Origin: SHZI01 sp964384525
GTDB taxonomy: Bacteria > Pseudomonadota > Gammaproteobacteria > Steroidobacterales > GCA-2729495
Assembly: GCA_964384525.1 (NCBI GenBank)
Contig: CAYLKO010000006.1
Location: forward strand, 1 to 64,000
Reading direction: 5' to 3'
DNA: 64,000 bases
The notes below the pieces were generated by a model, which was not told the DNA's origin, did not search any database, and saw only the letters and a program-made list of their open reading frames with translations. This document shows positions 1 through 8,264 of this stretch, in pieces; position 1 is the stretch's first letter; each line of letters opens with the position of its first letter. The position numbers were made by a program, and so were the translations under genes.

Positions 1-870
1 GTCAAGTTCCGGCGAGCCTTCACCCGGGCTGCCCACTGCTACGAGGCTGCGGACGCACTGCAAACGGAAGTTCGCGACCGCCTGCGCGACCGGCTGCAGT
101 GGGTGCGCATGCGCCCGGCCCGCGTGCTGGATCTGGGTACCGGCACGGGCAAGGCACTGCCGGCGCTGGCGGGTCTTTATCCGGATGCCGGGATCGTCGG
201 GCTCGATCTGACGCCTGGCATGCTGGCCGTTGCAGCAACGCGGACAGCCCCTGCGCCGGCGCTGGTCTGCGGCGCTGCCGCCCGGCTGCCCTTCGCCGAC
301 CAGAGCTTCGATCTCGTCTTTGCCAATCTGGCGATTCACTGGAGTCCCGCGCTCGATGCGGTGTTCCGGGAAGTTCGTCGCGTCCTGCGCCAACCCGGCC
401 TGTTCACCTTCAGCACCCCGGGCCCGGCTGCCTATCGCGAATTGCGGGAGGCCTGGCAGACGGTCGACGGCTCACCGCACGTGATGCCGTTTCCGGAAAT
501 GCGGGCGCTGGGTGATGGCATGGTGCGTGCCGGACTGGTGGAGCCCGTGCTCGACACCGAAACCATCACGCTGACTTACCGCCACTTCCCCGACCTGATC
601 CGCGATCTGCGGGCCACCGGCACCACCAACGCCAGCCACGGGCGACACACCGGCCTCACCGGCCGCCGGGCATGGGCACAGTTGACCTCGGCCTACGAAG
701 CAACGCGTGACAGCCAGGGCTTGCTGCACGCGACCGTGGAGATCGTCTTCGGTCAGGCATGGACGCCGGATCCGGCCACCCACGCCGCCCGACGTCGGGG
801 TCAAATGCCAAATGCCGACGGTGAATTCAGCGTGCCGGTTGATATCCTCACTCGACGGCCAAAGCAGTAA
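1..870 (+). CDS. bioC: Malonyl-ACP O-methyltransferase BioC, 5' end outside the window
   Basis: Methylates the free carboxyl of malonyl-ACP so that the fatty-acid machinery can build the pimeloyl chain of biotin; cytoplasmic. The open frame runs from base 1, so the N-terminus is missing; the start of the window reads VKFRRAFTRAAHCYEAADAL, typical of the beginning of BioC. The SAM-binding motif I is VLDLGTGTGKAL, followed by the acidic post-I loop IVGLDLT. The later segment LRATGTTNAS...GLTGRRAW is the BioC hallmark that separates it from generic methyltransferases. It ends with TAA about 70 bp before the oxidase cluster and is probably the last gene of a bio operon lying to the left. A generic UbiE-type methyltransferase is the less likely alternative. 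Confidence 0.87.
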   Translation, partial: VKFRRAFTRAAHCYEAADALQTEVRDRLRDRLQWVRMRPARVLDLGTGTGKALPALAGLYPDAGIVGLDLTPGMLAVAATRTAPAPALVCGAAARLPFADQSFDLVFANLAIHWSPALDAVFREVRRVLRQPGLFTFSTPGPAAYRELREAWQTVDGSPHVMPFPEMRALGDGMVRAGLVEPVLDTETITLTYRHFPDLIRDLRATGTTNASHGRHTGLTGRRAWAQLTSAYEATRDSQGLLHATVEIVFGQAWTPDPATHAARRRGQMPNADGEFSVPVDILTRRPKQ

Positions 871-941
871 GCTGAACCTGCCGGCTGGCATCCGCGGGTG
901 CTGTTCAAGTAAGATTTCCCGGCTCGCGAGGGGATTCCGAC

Positions 942-1430
942 GTGCACACGTTCGAGCTTCGGCCGAATTCCTCCCTGACGCCTCGCGCCACCAAGTGGTT
1001 TTACGGTTCGCTGGTGGGCGTGTCGTTGGCGATTGCGCTGGCGTGCACGGCGCTGGGTTTGTGGCCCGTGCTGTTGTTCGCCGGCGTGGAAGCAGCCGTG
1101 CTGTATGCGGTGGTTTCCACGGTGCAGCGGCGGGCAGGGGCCCGGGAATACATCCGGGTCGACAACTCATCAGTCGTGATCGAGAAGTTCTCGTCGGACT
1201 GGCGAGGCACGGCAAAACGGGTCGCCTATGCATTCAAGCGGCCCTGGACGCGAATCGAATTGCGGCCTAACCAGCCAGCCTCCTGGGCCAGCCAGTTGCT
1301 GATCCGGTCGCGGGGTGAGGCCATAGAGATCGGTGCGTTTCTGACTGACGATGAACGCGAGACTCTGGGAATGCGTCTCACTGCGGTATTGAGCGAGACG
1401 ACAACCGCCGAAACACATGGGGAAAAATGA
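942..1430 (+). CDS. DUF2244 inner-membrane protein upstream of cytochrome oxidase
   Basis: A 162-residue protein with two adjacent hydrophobic segments at about residues 25-60 (GVSLAIALACTALGLW and VLLFAGVEAAVLYAVV), then a soluble part with the W.R..L.P....W pattern of DUF2244. The family is commonly encoded just before coxB in beta- and gammaproteobacteria; its function is unknown, and a role in oxidase assembly is only inferred from position. The stop overlaps the coxB start by 4 bp (ATGA), so the two are probably translationally coupled. ATG at 942 is the first plausible start. Confidence 0.8.
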   Translation: MHTFELRPNSSLTPRATKWFYGSLVGVSLAIALACTALGLWPVLLFAGVEAAVLYAVVSTVQRRAGAREYIRVDNSSVVIEKFSSDWRGTAKRVAYAFKRPWTRIELRPNQPASWASQLLIRSRGEAIEIGAFLTDDERETLGMRLTAVLSETTTAETHGEK

Positions 1431-2263
1431 CTGACATGCACCAACTCCTGATCACGGCTCGTCGCCGTCTGCCATCCACGGCCTCCACCCTGGCAGCCCT
1501 GCTGCTGGCGGGCCCCGCCCACGCCGACTGGGCACTGAACATGACCCGGGGCGTCACCTCCACGGCCCACGATGCCTACGACCTGCACATGCTGGCGCTG
1601 TGGATCTGCGTTGTCATCGGCATCGCGGTCTTCGCCGTCATGATCTATGCCCTGGTAGCCTTCCGTAAGTCGAAGGGAGCCGTGGCCGCCAAATTCGAAC
1701 ACAACACCTATGCCGAAGTGATCTGGACCGTGCTCCCGGTGCTCGTGCTGGTTTTTCTCGTTTATGAAACCGCGCCGGCGCTGATCCGCATGGACGACAC
1801 CCGCAATTCGGAACTGAGCCTGAAGATCACCGGCTATCAGTGGAAGTGGCAGTACGAATACATGGGCAGCGACTATTCGTTTTTCAGCACGCTGGCCCGG
1901 AACAGCAATGAGGCGCGCCAATTGAACTCCGGCATCGACCCGGCCAGTGTCGAGCACTACCTGCTCGAGGTCGACAACCCGCTGGTCGTTCCCGTGGGCG
2001 TCAAGATCCGTTACCTGCTGACGGCCAATGACGTGATCCATGCCTGGTGGGTGCCGGCCTTCGGCATCAAGAAGGATGCGGTCCCGGGCTACATCAACGA
2101 GGGCTGGTTCAAGGTGGACGAGCCGGGCGTCTATCGGGGCCAGTGCGCCGAACTGTGCGGCAAGGACCACGGCTTCATGCCGATCGTGGTCCAGGCGCTG
2201 CCCAAGGACGAGTTCGATGCCTGGCTGGCAGCGAAGAAGACCCCAGCCGTTGCCGCCAACTGA
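1427..2263 (+). CDS. coxB: Cytochrome c oxidase subunit II
   Basis: Subunit II of the aa3-type oxidase takes electrons from cytochrome c at the CuA centre and passes them to heme a in subunit I. A signal-like N-terminus (residues 1-33, ending AHA) is followed by two transmembrane hairpin segments at about 52-75 and 95-113 and a periplasmic cupredoxin domain. The CuA site is intact: C240, C244, H248 and M251 in CAELCGKDHGFM, with an upstream His in NDVIHAWWVP. No heme-binding CXXCH is present, so the subunit lacks a fused cytochrome c domain. It overlaps DUF2244 by 4 bp and is 26 bp from coxA, as in a common operon. Confidence 0.96.
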   Translation: MTDMHQLLITARRRLPSTASTLAALLLAGPAHADWALNMTRGVTSTAHDAYDLHMLALWICVVIGIAVFAVMIYALVAFRKSKGAVAAKFEHNTYAEVIWTVLPVLVLVFLVYETAPALIRMDDTRNSELSLKITGYQWKWQYEYMGSDYSFFSTLARNSNEARQLNSGIDPASVEHYLLEVDNPLVVPVGVKIRYLLTANDVIHAWWVPAFGIKKDAVPGYINEGWFKVDEPGVYRGQCAELCGKDHGFMPIVVQALPKDEFDAWLAAKKTPAVAAN

Positions 2264-2289
2264 CGCCATCCGAATCCGGAGAATCCCTG

Positions 2290-3873
2290 ATGAGCACCAC
2301 GACACACGATCACGCCCAGCATGACGATCACGGCCCGCAGCACAAGGGCTTGAGCCGCTGGCTGTTCACGACCAACCACAAGGACATCGGCACGATGTAC
2401 CTCGTGTTCGCCCTGATCATGCTGTTTGTCGGCGGATCGTTTGCCATGGTGATCCGCCTCGAACTGTTCCAGCCTGGCCTGCAGTTCGTCCATCCGGACT
2501 TCTTCAACCAGATGACCACGCTGCACGCGCTGATCATGCTCTTCGGCATGATCATGCCGGCTTTCGTGGGCTTCGCGAACTGGATGATCCCGCTGATGAT
2601 CGGCGCGCCGGACATGGCCCTGCCACGGCTCAACAACTGGTCGTTCTGGATCCTGCCGTTTGCCACCACGCTCCTGTTGTCCACGCTGTTCATGGACGGC
2701 GGCGCCCCCGCCGGCGGCTGGACCATGTACCCGCCCCTGATGCTGCAGACGGGCGACGCCTTTCCCTTCGCGATTTTTGCCGTCCACCTGCTCGGCATGT
2801 CGTCGATCCTGGGTTCCATCAACATCATCGTGACCGTCATGAACATGCGGGCGCCGGGCATGACGCTGCTCAAGATGCCGATGTTCGTCTGGACCTGGCT
2901 GATCACCGCCTACCTGCTGATCGCCGTCATCCCGGTGCTGGCCGGCGGCGTCACGATGCTGCTCACCGACCAGTTCTTCGGCACGAGCTTCTTCCAGGCG
3001 GCCGGTGGCGGTGACCCGGTGCTGTTCCAGCACATCTTCTGGTTCTTCGGTCACCCCGAGGTCTACATCATCATCCTGCCGGCCTTCGGCATCATTTCGC
3101 AGATCATCCCGACCTTCTCGCGCAAGCCGCTGTTCGGTTATTCGGCCATGGTGTACGCCACGGCTGCCATCGGCTTCCTGTCCTTCATCGTCTGGGCCCA
3201 CCACATGTTCACCGTGGGCATGCCGCTGGCCGGCGAGATGTTCTTCATGATGTCGACGATGCTGATCGCGATCCCGACGGCCGTGAAGGTCTTCAACTGG
3301 ACGGCGACGATGTGGCGCGGTTCGCTCAGCTTCGAAACGCCGATGCTGTTCGCGATCGCCTTCCTGTTCCTGTTCACCATCGGCGGCTTCTCCGGCCTGA
3401 TGGTGGCCGTCGCCCCGGCCGACTTCCAGTATCACGACACCTACTTCGTCGTGGCCCACTTCCACTATGTGCTGGTGCCGGGCGCACTGTTCGGCGCCCT
3501 CGGCGGCGCGTACTACTGGCTGCCGAAGTGGACCGGTTACATGTACGACGAGACGCTCGGCAAGATCCACTTCTGGCTGTCCGCCATCTTCGTGAACGTG
3601 CTGTTCTTCCCGCAGCACTTCCTCGGGCTGGCCGGCATGCCCCGGCGCATCCCCGACTATGCGGTGCAGTTCGCCGACTGGAACATGGTCTCGAGTCTCG
3701 GCGGCTTCGGCTTCGGCCTGTCGCAGCTGATCTTTGTCTGGGTCGTGATCAAGTGCGCCCGTGGCGGCAAGAAGGCTACCGCTGAGGTCTGGGATCATCC
3801 GGAAGGGCTCGAGTGGACGGTGCCCTCGCCGGCGCCCTATCACACCTTCGACGTGGCGCCGATCGTCAAGTGA
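2290..3873 (+). CDS. coxA: Cytochrome c oxidase subunit I
   Basis: Catalytic heme-copper subunit that reduces O2 to water and pumps protons. The chosen start at 2290 gives 527 residues beginning MSTTTHDHAQHDDHG; a longer frame exists upstream but overlaps coxB. Hallmarks present are GHPEVYI (CuB His and the cross-linked Tyr), WAHHMFTVG (the two other CuB histidines) and HFHYVLV (heme ligands near the C-terminal third), with about twelve hydrophobic segments. GHPEVY indicates the mitochondrial-like A family rather than cbb3. The stop overlaps the next small gene (GTGA), tying it to the assembly genes that follow. Confidence 0.97.
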   Translation: MSTTTHDHAQHDDHGPQHKGLSRWLFTTNHKDIGTMYLVFALIMLFVGGSFAMVIRLELFQPGLQFVHPDFFNQMTTLHALIMLFGMIMPAFVGFANWMIPLMIGAPDMALPRLNNWSFWILPFATTLLLSTLFMDGGAPAGGWTMYPPLMLQTGDAFPFAIFAVHLLGMSSILGSINIIVTVMNMRAPGMTLLKMPMFVWTWLITAYLLIAVIPVLAGGVTMLLTDQFFGTSFFQAAGGGDPVLFQHIFWFFGHPEVYIIILPAFGIISQIIPTFSRKPLFGYSAMVYATAAIGFLSFIVWAHHMFTVGMPLAGEMFFMMSTMLIAIPTAVKVFNWTATMWRGSLSFETPMLFAIAFLFLFTIGGFSGLMVAVAPADFQYHDTYFVVAHFHYVLVPGALFGALGGAYYWLPKWTGYMYDETLGKIHFWLSAIFVNVLFFPQHFLGLAGMPRRIPDYAVQFADWNMVSSLGGFGFGLSQLIFVWVVIKCARGGKKATAEVWDHPEGLEWTVPSPAPYHTFDVAPIVK

Positions 3874-4001
3874 CCAGCCAGACGCAGCATCCATCCCTGG
3901 TCGCGGAACAGCGCCGGCGTGCCCGGCGCACCGCGATCGTGCTGGGCGTGGTGGCGCTGTGTCTGTACTTCGGCTTCATCCTGGCCACCGGGCTGCGCTG
4001 A
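3870..4001 (+). CDS. Cytochrome oxidase small assembly protein, 43 residues
   Basis: Begins with GTG overlapping the coxA stop (GTGA) and encodes 43 residues: a polar, Arg-rich N-terminal part (EQRRRARRTA) followed by one transmembrane helix (IVLGVVALCLYFGFILATGL). Single-span proteins of this size and charge pattern sit between coxA and ctaG in many proteobacteria and are annotated as cytochrome oxidase small assembly proteins. It ends 4 bp before the ctaG start. The assignment rests on position, size and topology; the exact molecular role is unknown. Confidence 0.7.
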   Translation: MTSQTQHPSLVAEQRRRARRTAIVLGVVALCLYFGFILATGLR

Positions 4002-4005
4002 GGAA

Positions 4006-4578
4006 ATGAAGATCGCCGGTCAGAAGAACCTGGCAGTGCGGTTGGCCGTGATGGCCGTGGCAATGTTCGGCTTCGGCTTCCTGCTCGTGCCGCTCTACGA
4101 CGTGATGTGCAAGATCACGGGCATCGGCGGTCGCCCCAATACCGTGGCAGCCACGGTGACCGACACCCGGCCGGACCTGAGCCGGCTCGTCACGGTGGAG
4201 TTCGTCACGGTCCTGAATGAGCAGGCCCCGTGGGAATTCCGGCCGAGTGTCACCTCTATCAAGGTGCATCCCGGCGAGCTCCACGACACCACGTTCTTTG
4301 CCCGCAACCTGACCGACGCCGTCCTCGTGGCGACGGCGGTGCCCAGCGTTGCGCCGGGCCAGGCGGCCCCGCATTTCATCAAGACCCAGTGCTTCTGCTT
4401 CACCGAACAGGACTTCACGCCGCACGAGGGTCGCGACATGGGCGTCCAGTTCATGGTGGACAAAAACCTGCCCGACTACATCGACCGGATCACCCTGTCC
4501 TACACCTTCTACGTCAATCATCAGGCAACGGCCAAACTGGCGGCAGAAGCTGCCGGCACCAAAGCCGGCACGACCTGA
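4006..4578 (+). CDS. ctaG: Cytochrome c oxidase assembly protein CtaG (Cox11 family)
   Basis: Membrane-anchored periplasmic copper chaperone that delivers copper to CuB of subunit I. The 190-residue protein has one N-terminal transmembrane helix (about residues 10-30, reaching LLVPLYDVMC) and a periplasmic immunoglobulin-like domain. The Cox11 copper motif CFCF is at residues 129-132, with a further conserved Cys at about 35 after the helix. The ATG at 4006 follows a GAGGAAA-like ribosome site overlapping the previous stop. It lies between the small assembly gene and coxC, its standard position. Confidence 0.94.
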   Translation: MKIAGQKNLAVRLAVMAVAMFGFGFLLVPLYDVMCKITGIGGRPNTVAATVTDTRPDLSRLVTVEFVTVLNEQAPWEFRPSVTSIKVHPGELHDTTFFARNLTDAVLVATAVPSVAPGQAAPHFIKTQCFCFTEQDFTPHEGRDMGVQFMVDKNLPDYIDRITLSYTFYVNHQATAKLAAEAAGTKAGTT

Positions 4579-4608
4579 GTTCGCCTCATACCCCAGGAAG
4601 ACAACGCC

Positions 4609-5475
4609 ATGGATCACGCACAGGATAAATATTACGTTCCCCACAACGCGCACTGGCCGCTCCTCGGCTCCCTGGGCCTGTTCACCGGCTTCTTCGGCTT
4701 CTCGATCTGGCTCAACAACGGTTCCGCCGCACCGCTCGCCCTGCTGGGGCTTGCGATCGTCATCACGATGATGTTCCTGTGGTTCGGCGAGGTGATTCGC
4801 GAAAGCGAGGCGGGCGCGTACAACAGTCAGGTCGACCGGTCGTTCCGCATGGGCATGATGTGGTTCATCCTGTCCGAGGTGATGTTTTTCGCGTGCTTCT
4901 TCGGCGCGCTGCTCTATGCCCGGCAGCTGTCACTGCCCTGGCTGGGCGGCGAAGGCACCAAGACCGCCACCAACTTCCTGCTCTGGCCGGGATTCGAGAA
5001 CGCCTGGCCATCGAGCGGCCCGGCCGCGATCGGCGGCAAGTATGAAGTCATGGGTCCGTGGGGAATTCCGGCCCTCAACACGGCCATCCTGCTCACGAGC
5101 GGCGTCACGCTGACGATCGCCCACCATGCCCTGAAGGCCAATCACCGCGGCATGCTGAAGATTTTCCTGGCGCTGACCTTCATCCTCGGCTTCATCTTCC
5201 TGGGTTTCCAGGCCTACGAATACAGCCATGCCTACAGCGAGCTCAACCTGAAGCTCAGCACCGCCGGCATCTACGGCAGCACCTTTTTCATGTTGACCGG
5301 CTTCCACGGCCTGCACGTCACCATCGGCGCCATCATGCTGACGGTGATCTGGCTGCGCTGCATGCGCGGCCATTTCACGCCGGATCGCCACTTCGCCTTT
5401 GAAGGGGTGGCGTGGTACTGGCATTTCGTGGACGTCGTCTGGCTGGGACTGTTCATCTTCGTCTACTGGCTCTGA
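4609..5475 (+). CDS. coxC: Cytochrome c oxidase subunit III
   Basis: 288-residue, seven-helix subunit III of the aa3 oxidase; no redox centre, but it stabilises the proton-uptake pathway and turnover. The N-terminus YYVPHNAHWPLLGSLGLF, the central FWFGEVIRESE-like segment and the C-terminal FEGVAWYWHFVDVVWLGLF are family signatures. A 30-bp spacer separates it from ctaG. It is followed by a hairpin-rich stretch and a convergent DUF2909 gene, so the core oxidase transcript may end here. Confidence 0.96.
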   Translation: MDHAQDKYYVPHNAHWPLLGSLGLFTGFFGFSIWLNNGSAAPLALLGLAIVITMMFLWFGEVIRESEAGAYNSQVDRSFRMGMMWFILSEVMFFACFFGALLYARQLSLPWLGGEGTKTATNFLLWPGFENAWPSSGPAAIGGKYEVMGPWGIPALNTAILLTSGVTLTIAHHALKANHRGMLKIFLALTFILGFIFLGFQAYEYSHAYSELNLKLSTAGIYGSTFFMLTGFHGLHVTIGAIMLTVIWLRCMRGHFTPDRHFAFEGVAWYWHFVDVVWLGLFIFVYWL

Positions 5476-5476
5476 T

Positions 5477-5514
5477 CGGGGCTTGCAGCCCCGGCAGGGA
5501 TTGCCTACCGGGGC
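5477..5514. terminator. Hairpin-rich probable bidirectional terminator between coxC and DUF2909
   Basis: CGGGGCT (5477-5483) pairs with AGCCCCG (5487-5493) across a 3-nt loop. An overlapping alternative hairpin pairs GCCCCGG (5488-5494) with CCGGGGC (5508-5514). It lies exactly where the coxC and DUF2909 reading frames converge. No clear T-run follows, so it may stall or stabilise transcripts rather than be a strict intrinsic terminator. Confidence 0.45.
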
Positions 5515-5714
5515 AGCAGGCCATGTGGCTGGATCGCACCCATGCGCCAGGCCACCATCAGCAGCACGAAGAGGAGCACCGACAACCCGATCCGGATGGT
5601 CAGCGCATTCAGCAGGCGGTGCGAGTTTCCCTGATCCTGTTTCAAAAAGAACAGGCCTGAAAACAGGCTGACCACGATGGCCGCGAGCAGCACCAGCACC
5701 AGCCCCTTGATCAT
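5505..5714 (-). CDS. DUF2909 / twin-transmembrane protein
   Basis: A 69-residue protein with two hydrophobic helices (about residues 3-24, GLVLVLLAAIVVSLFSGLFFL, and 40-58, LSVLLFVLLMVAW) joined by a short loop containing KQDQGNS and LNALTIRIG. This matches the DUF2909 twin-transmembrane family, which in many gammaproteobacteria sits opposite the oxidase genes between coxC and SURF1, as here. The ATG at 5714 (minus strand) gives the family's usual length; an upstream in-frame extension would overlap the SURF1 gene region. Function unknown. Confidence 0.8.
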   Translation of the reverse strand: MIKGLVLVLLAAIVVSLFSGLFFLKQDQGNSHRLLNALTIRIGLSVLLFVLLMVAWRMGAIQPHGLLPR

Positions 5715-5785
5715 GGGCGCATCATAGTCGTACTCGCCGTTTCTGCGGCCATTTCTGTGGCCATTTCTGTGGAAAGCCGCCTGCG

Positions 5786-6559
5786 ATGAATCACCGGCAA
5801 ACGCACCGTCACATTGCCTGGCTGTCGCCATGGTGGGGGCTGCCATTGATGCTGGTCGGCATCGGCATCGGGTGTACGGCAGGGACGTGGCAGCTGCACC
5901 GCATGACGGAAAAGCGCCAGCTGGAGGCCAGCTTTGCAGCCGGCGCCGAAGCCGGTACCGACGCTGCGCCAAAGCCCCTGCAGCGGCTGGTCCCGGACAC
6001 CGAAGCAGCAACATCCCGCTACCGGGTCCTGGAGCTCGAAGGTCGCTATGACCCCCGACACCAGATCGTGCTGGACAACATGAGCCATCAGGGCCAGCCC
6101 GGCTACCAGATCCTGACCCCGCTGCAGACCGCTGGTGGCGTCGTGCTCGTGAACCGGGGCTGGGTGCCGGCCGATGGGGATCGCCGTCGGCTGCCGGAGG
6201 TGGCGGTCGGCAGCGAGCCGCGGACGGTGCGCGGCCGGCTCGAGTGGCTGCCGAGGCCCGGCCTCGTGCTCGCTGCCAGCGCGCCGCCGGCCGATGGCCA
6301 CTGGCCCCGGCGTTTGCTGTTTCCCACGGCGGCCGAAATCAGCGCCCTGATCGACCCGCGTGGCGGCACCGTGGTCCGCAACTACCAACTCCTGCTCGAT
6401 GCCGGCAGCCGCGATGGCTACCTCCGCGACTGGCAGCCCGGCGGGCTGACCGCTGCGCGCCATCTGGCATACGCCGTACAATGGTTTGGTCTGGCACTCA
6501 CCGTCTTGGTGATTTTTCTCGTACTCAAACTGCGTCGTACCGACAGGGCATCCATGTGA
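5786..6559 (+). CDS. SURF1 family cytochrome oxidase biogenesis protein
   Basis: Membrane protein that helps insert heme a into oxidase subunit I. The 257 residues show the SURF1 architecture: an N-terminal transmembrane helix (about 14-34, with GTWQLHRMTEK just after), a periplasmic domain with VLDNMSHQGQPGYQILTP and VLVNRGWVP, both family signatures, and a C-terminal helix preceded by RHLAYAVQWFGLA. The stop overlaps the next gene's GTG start by 4 bp, suggesting co-translation of assembly factors. Confidence 0.93.
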   Translation: MNHRQTHRHIAWLSPWWGLPLMLVGIGIGCTAGTWQLHRMTEKRQLEASFAAGAEAGTDAAPKPLQRLVPDTEAATSRYRVLELEGRYDPRHQIVLDNMSHQGQPGYQILTPLQTAGGVVLVNRGWVPADGDRRRLPEVAVGSEPRTVRGRLEWLPRPGLVLAASAPPADGHWPRRLLFPTAAEISALIDPRGGTVVRNYQLLLDAGSRDGYLRDWQPGGLTAARHLAYAVQWFGLALTVLVIFLVLKLRRTDRASM

Positions 6560-7128
6560 CGACTGATGTGACCACCCCGCCACGCAAGAGCCGTCGCGTT
6601 CTGATTCTGATGTCCCTGCTGTTTTTCGGCCCCGTGGTGGCTGCCATGGTGATGTACTTCGGCGGCGACGGCCAATGGCGGCCGTCCGGTTCGGTGGCCC
6701 ACGGCATTCTGCTGACGCCGCCACCGGCGCTGCCGGCCGACACGACGATCGACTTCCGTGGCAGCTGGTCGCTTTTGTATGTCGGCAGCGGCGATTGCGC
6801 CGATGCCTGCAAGGAAGCGCTGTATCACACCCGTCAGGTCCGCAGGGCGCTCGGCAAGGAGATGGGCCGCGTCCAGCGCTTTTTTGTCTCCACCGGTGCA
6901 GCGCCGGACCTGGGCTATCTGGGGCCCAACGATCCGGGCTTGCGGGTGATCGCCGATGGCATGCCGGCTCGTGATCCCGTGCTGGCCGCCCTGGGCGCCC
7001 CCGCCGAGGGCGATGTATTTCTTGCCGATCCCTTGGGCAATATCGTGCTGCGCTTTCCGGCGGGAACCTCGATGAAGGACATGCATGCGGACCTGCAGTT
7101 GTTGCTCAAAGCCTCGCAGATCGGTTGA
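6556..7128 (+). CDS. SCO1/SenC-like cytochrome oxidase assembly protein
   Basis: 190-residue membrane-anchored thioredoxin-fold protein. It starts with GTG at 6556, overlapping the SURF1 stop. One transmembrane segment (about residues 16-35, LILMSLLFFGPVVAAMVMYF) precedes the domain. CADAC inside GSGDCADACKEAL is the CxxxC metal/redox motif of SCO proteins, and FLADPLGNIVLRFP corresponds to the late strand of the fold. The conserved copper-ligand His that normally precedes that strand is not evident, so a thiol-disulfide or modified copper-delivery role is possible. It lies between SURF1 and ctaA, the common place for such proteins. Confidence 0.82.
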   Translation: MTTDVTTPPRKSRRVLILMSLLFFGPVVAAMVMYFGGDGQWRPSGSVAHGILLTPPPALPADTTIDFRGSWSLLYVGSGDCADACKEALYHTRQVRRALGKEMGRVQRFFVSTGAAPDLGYLGPNDPGLRVIADGMPARDPVLAALGAPAEGDVFLADPLGNIVLRFPAGTSMKDMHADLQLLLKASQIG

Positions 7129-7160
7129 GCCGCGGCAGTGGGCGCGCAGATGAAGCAAGG

Positions 7161-8201
7161 ATGCCGGCTGCCATGCGGCTGAACGCGGCCCTCTGGTATC
7201 GCCGTTGTCTCTGGGCCGGCGCCGCGCTCGCCCTGGCGGTGATCGTTCTCGGCGCCTATGTACGCCTGTCGGATGCGGGCCTTGGCTGCCCGGATTGGCC
7301 GGGCTGCTATGGTCATCTGGTGCTGCCGGGCGACACCGAGAGCCGGACCGCGGCCCAGGCGGTTTTTCCCGAGCGGGAACTGCATGCCGGCAAGGCCTGG
7401 CGCGAAATGGTGCATCGCTACGCTGCCAGCACCCTGGGGCTGATCATCCTGCTCGTGGCGCTGTTTGCCTGGCTGAATCGCCGGTCCAGCCGCCAGCCGG
7501 TGGTCCTGCCGTTGCTGCTGCTCGGCGTGGTGATCTTCCAGGGCATGCTGGGGATGTGGACCGTCACCCTGTTGTTGAAGCCCCTGATCGTCATGGGCCA
7601 TCTGCTCGGCGGGATGACCACGCTCTGCCTGCTTGTCTGGCTCCTGCTGGAGGAACGCCGTCGCAATGCCGATCGCGGCCATCGCCACCTCCTCTGGCCG
7701 GTTGCCGCCGGCCTGTGTGTGCTGATTGCGCAGATCTCGCTGGGCGGCTGGACCAGTTCGAACTACGCCGCGCTCGCCTGCACCGATCTGCCCACCTGCC
7801 TCGGGCAATGGTGGCCGGCCGAGGCGGATTTTCGCGATGCCTTCGTGCTCTGGCGCGGACTGGGCATCAACTATGAATACGGCGTGCTGGACGCACCCGC
7901 CCGGGTGGCCATCCATTTCACGCACCGGCTGGGCGCCATGCTGACGCTGGCAGTCCTGGTGATCGTGGCGTACTGGGCGCGGCGGCGGATGCCGGTGCGC
8001 CACGTGCAGCGGGCCAGCGTGCTGGTGCTGATGGCGGTGCTGCTGCAGGTCAGCCTGGGCGTGGGCATCGTCTGGTTCGGCATGCCCCTGCCGCTGGCCA
8101 CGGCGCACAACGCCGTGGCGGCGCTGCTGTTGTTGAGCATGATCAATCTGCTGCACGTGACTTCGTTTCGCAATCCAGCGCATTCCGGTTCGAGGCTCTA
8201 G
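7161..8201 (+). CDS. ctaA: Heme A synthase (COX15/CtaA family)
   Basis: Oxidises the C8 methyl of heme O to the formyl group of heme A for the aa3 oxidase; polytopic inner-membrane protein. About eight hydrophobic helices are visible, with the signature N-terminal loop VRLSDAGLGCPDWPGCYG including the conserved Cys pair, and the internally repeated half containing ISLGGWTSSNYAALACTDLPTC. Conserved heme-ligand histidines lie in MVHRYAAS and HFTHRLGA. ATG at 7161 or 7173 are both reasonable starts. The usual partner, heme O synthase (ctaB/cyoE), does not follow; uvrD does. Confidence 0.93.
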   Translation: MPAAMRLNAALWYRRCLWAGAALALAVIVLGAYVRLSDAGLGCPDWPGCYGHLVLPGDTESRTAAQAVFPERELHAGKAWREMVHRYAASTLGLIILLVALFAWLNRRSSRQPVVLPLLLLGVVIFQGMLGMWTVTLLLKPLIVMGHLLGGMTTLCLLVWLLLEERRRNADRGHRHLLWPVAAGLCVLIAQISLGGWTSSNYAALACTDLPTCLGQWWPAEADFRDAFVLWRGLGINYEYGVLDAPARVAIHFTHRLGAMLTLAVLVIVAYWARRRMPVRHVQRASVLVLMAVLLQVSLGVGIVWFGMPLPLATAHNAVAALLLLSMINLLHVTSFRNPAHSGSRL

Positions 8202-8264
8202 GTGGCGACGCAGCCAAATGCACGGCCGGCCCGAAACGGGGAGCTGCTAGACTCGTCCGCCGCC

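Noticed and set aside
2131..3894. A 587-codon minus-strand open frame opposite coxA, and similarly long antisense frames opposite uvrD, mnmG and the opp genes
   Set aside because: They lack any recognisable domain, are charge-biased, and arise in GC-rich DNA opposite strongly conserved genes; the plus-strand products are unmistakable.
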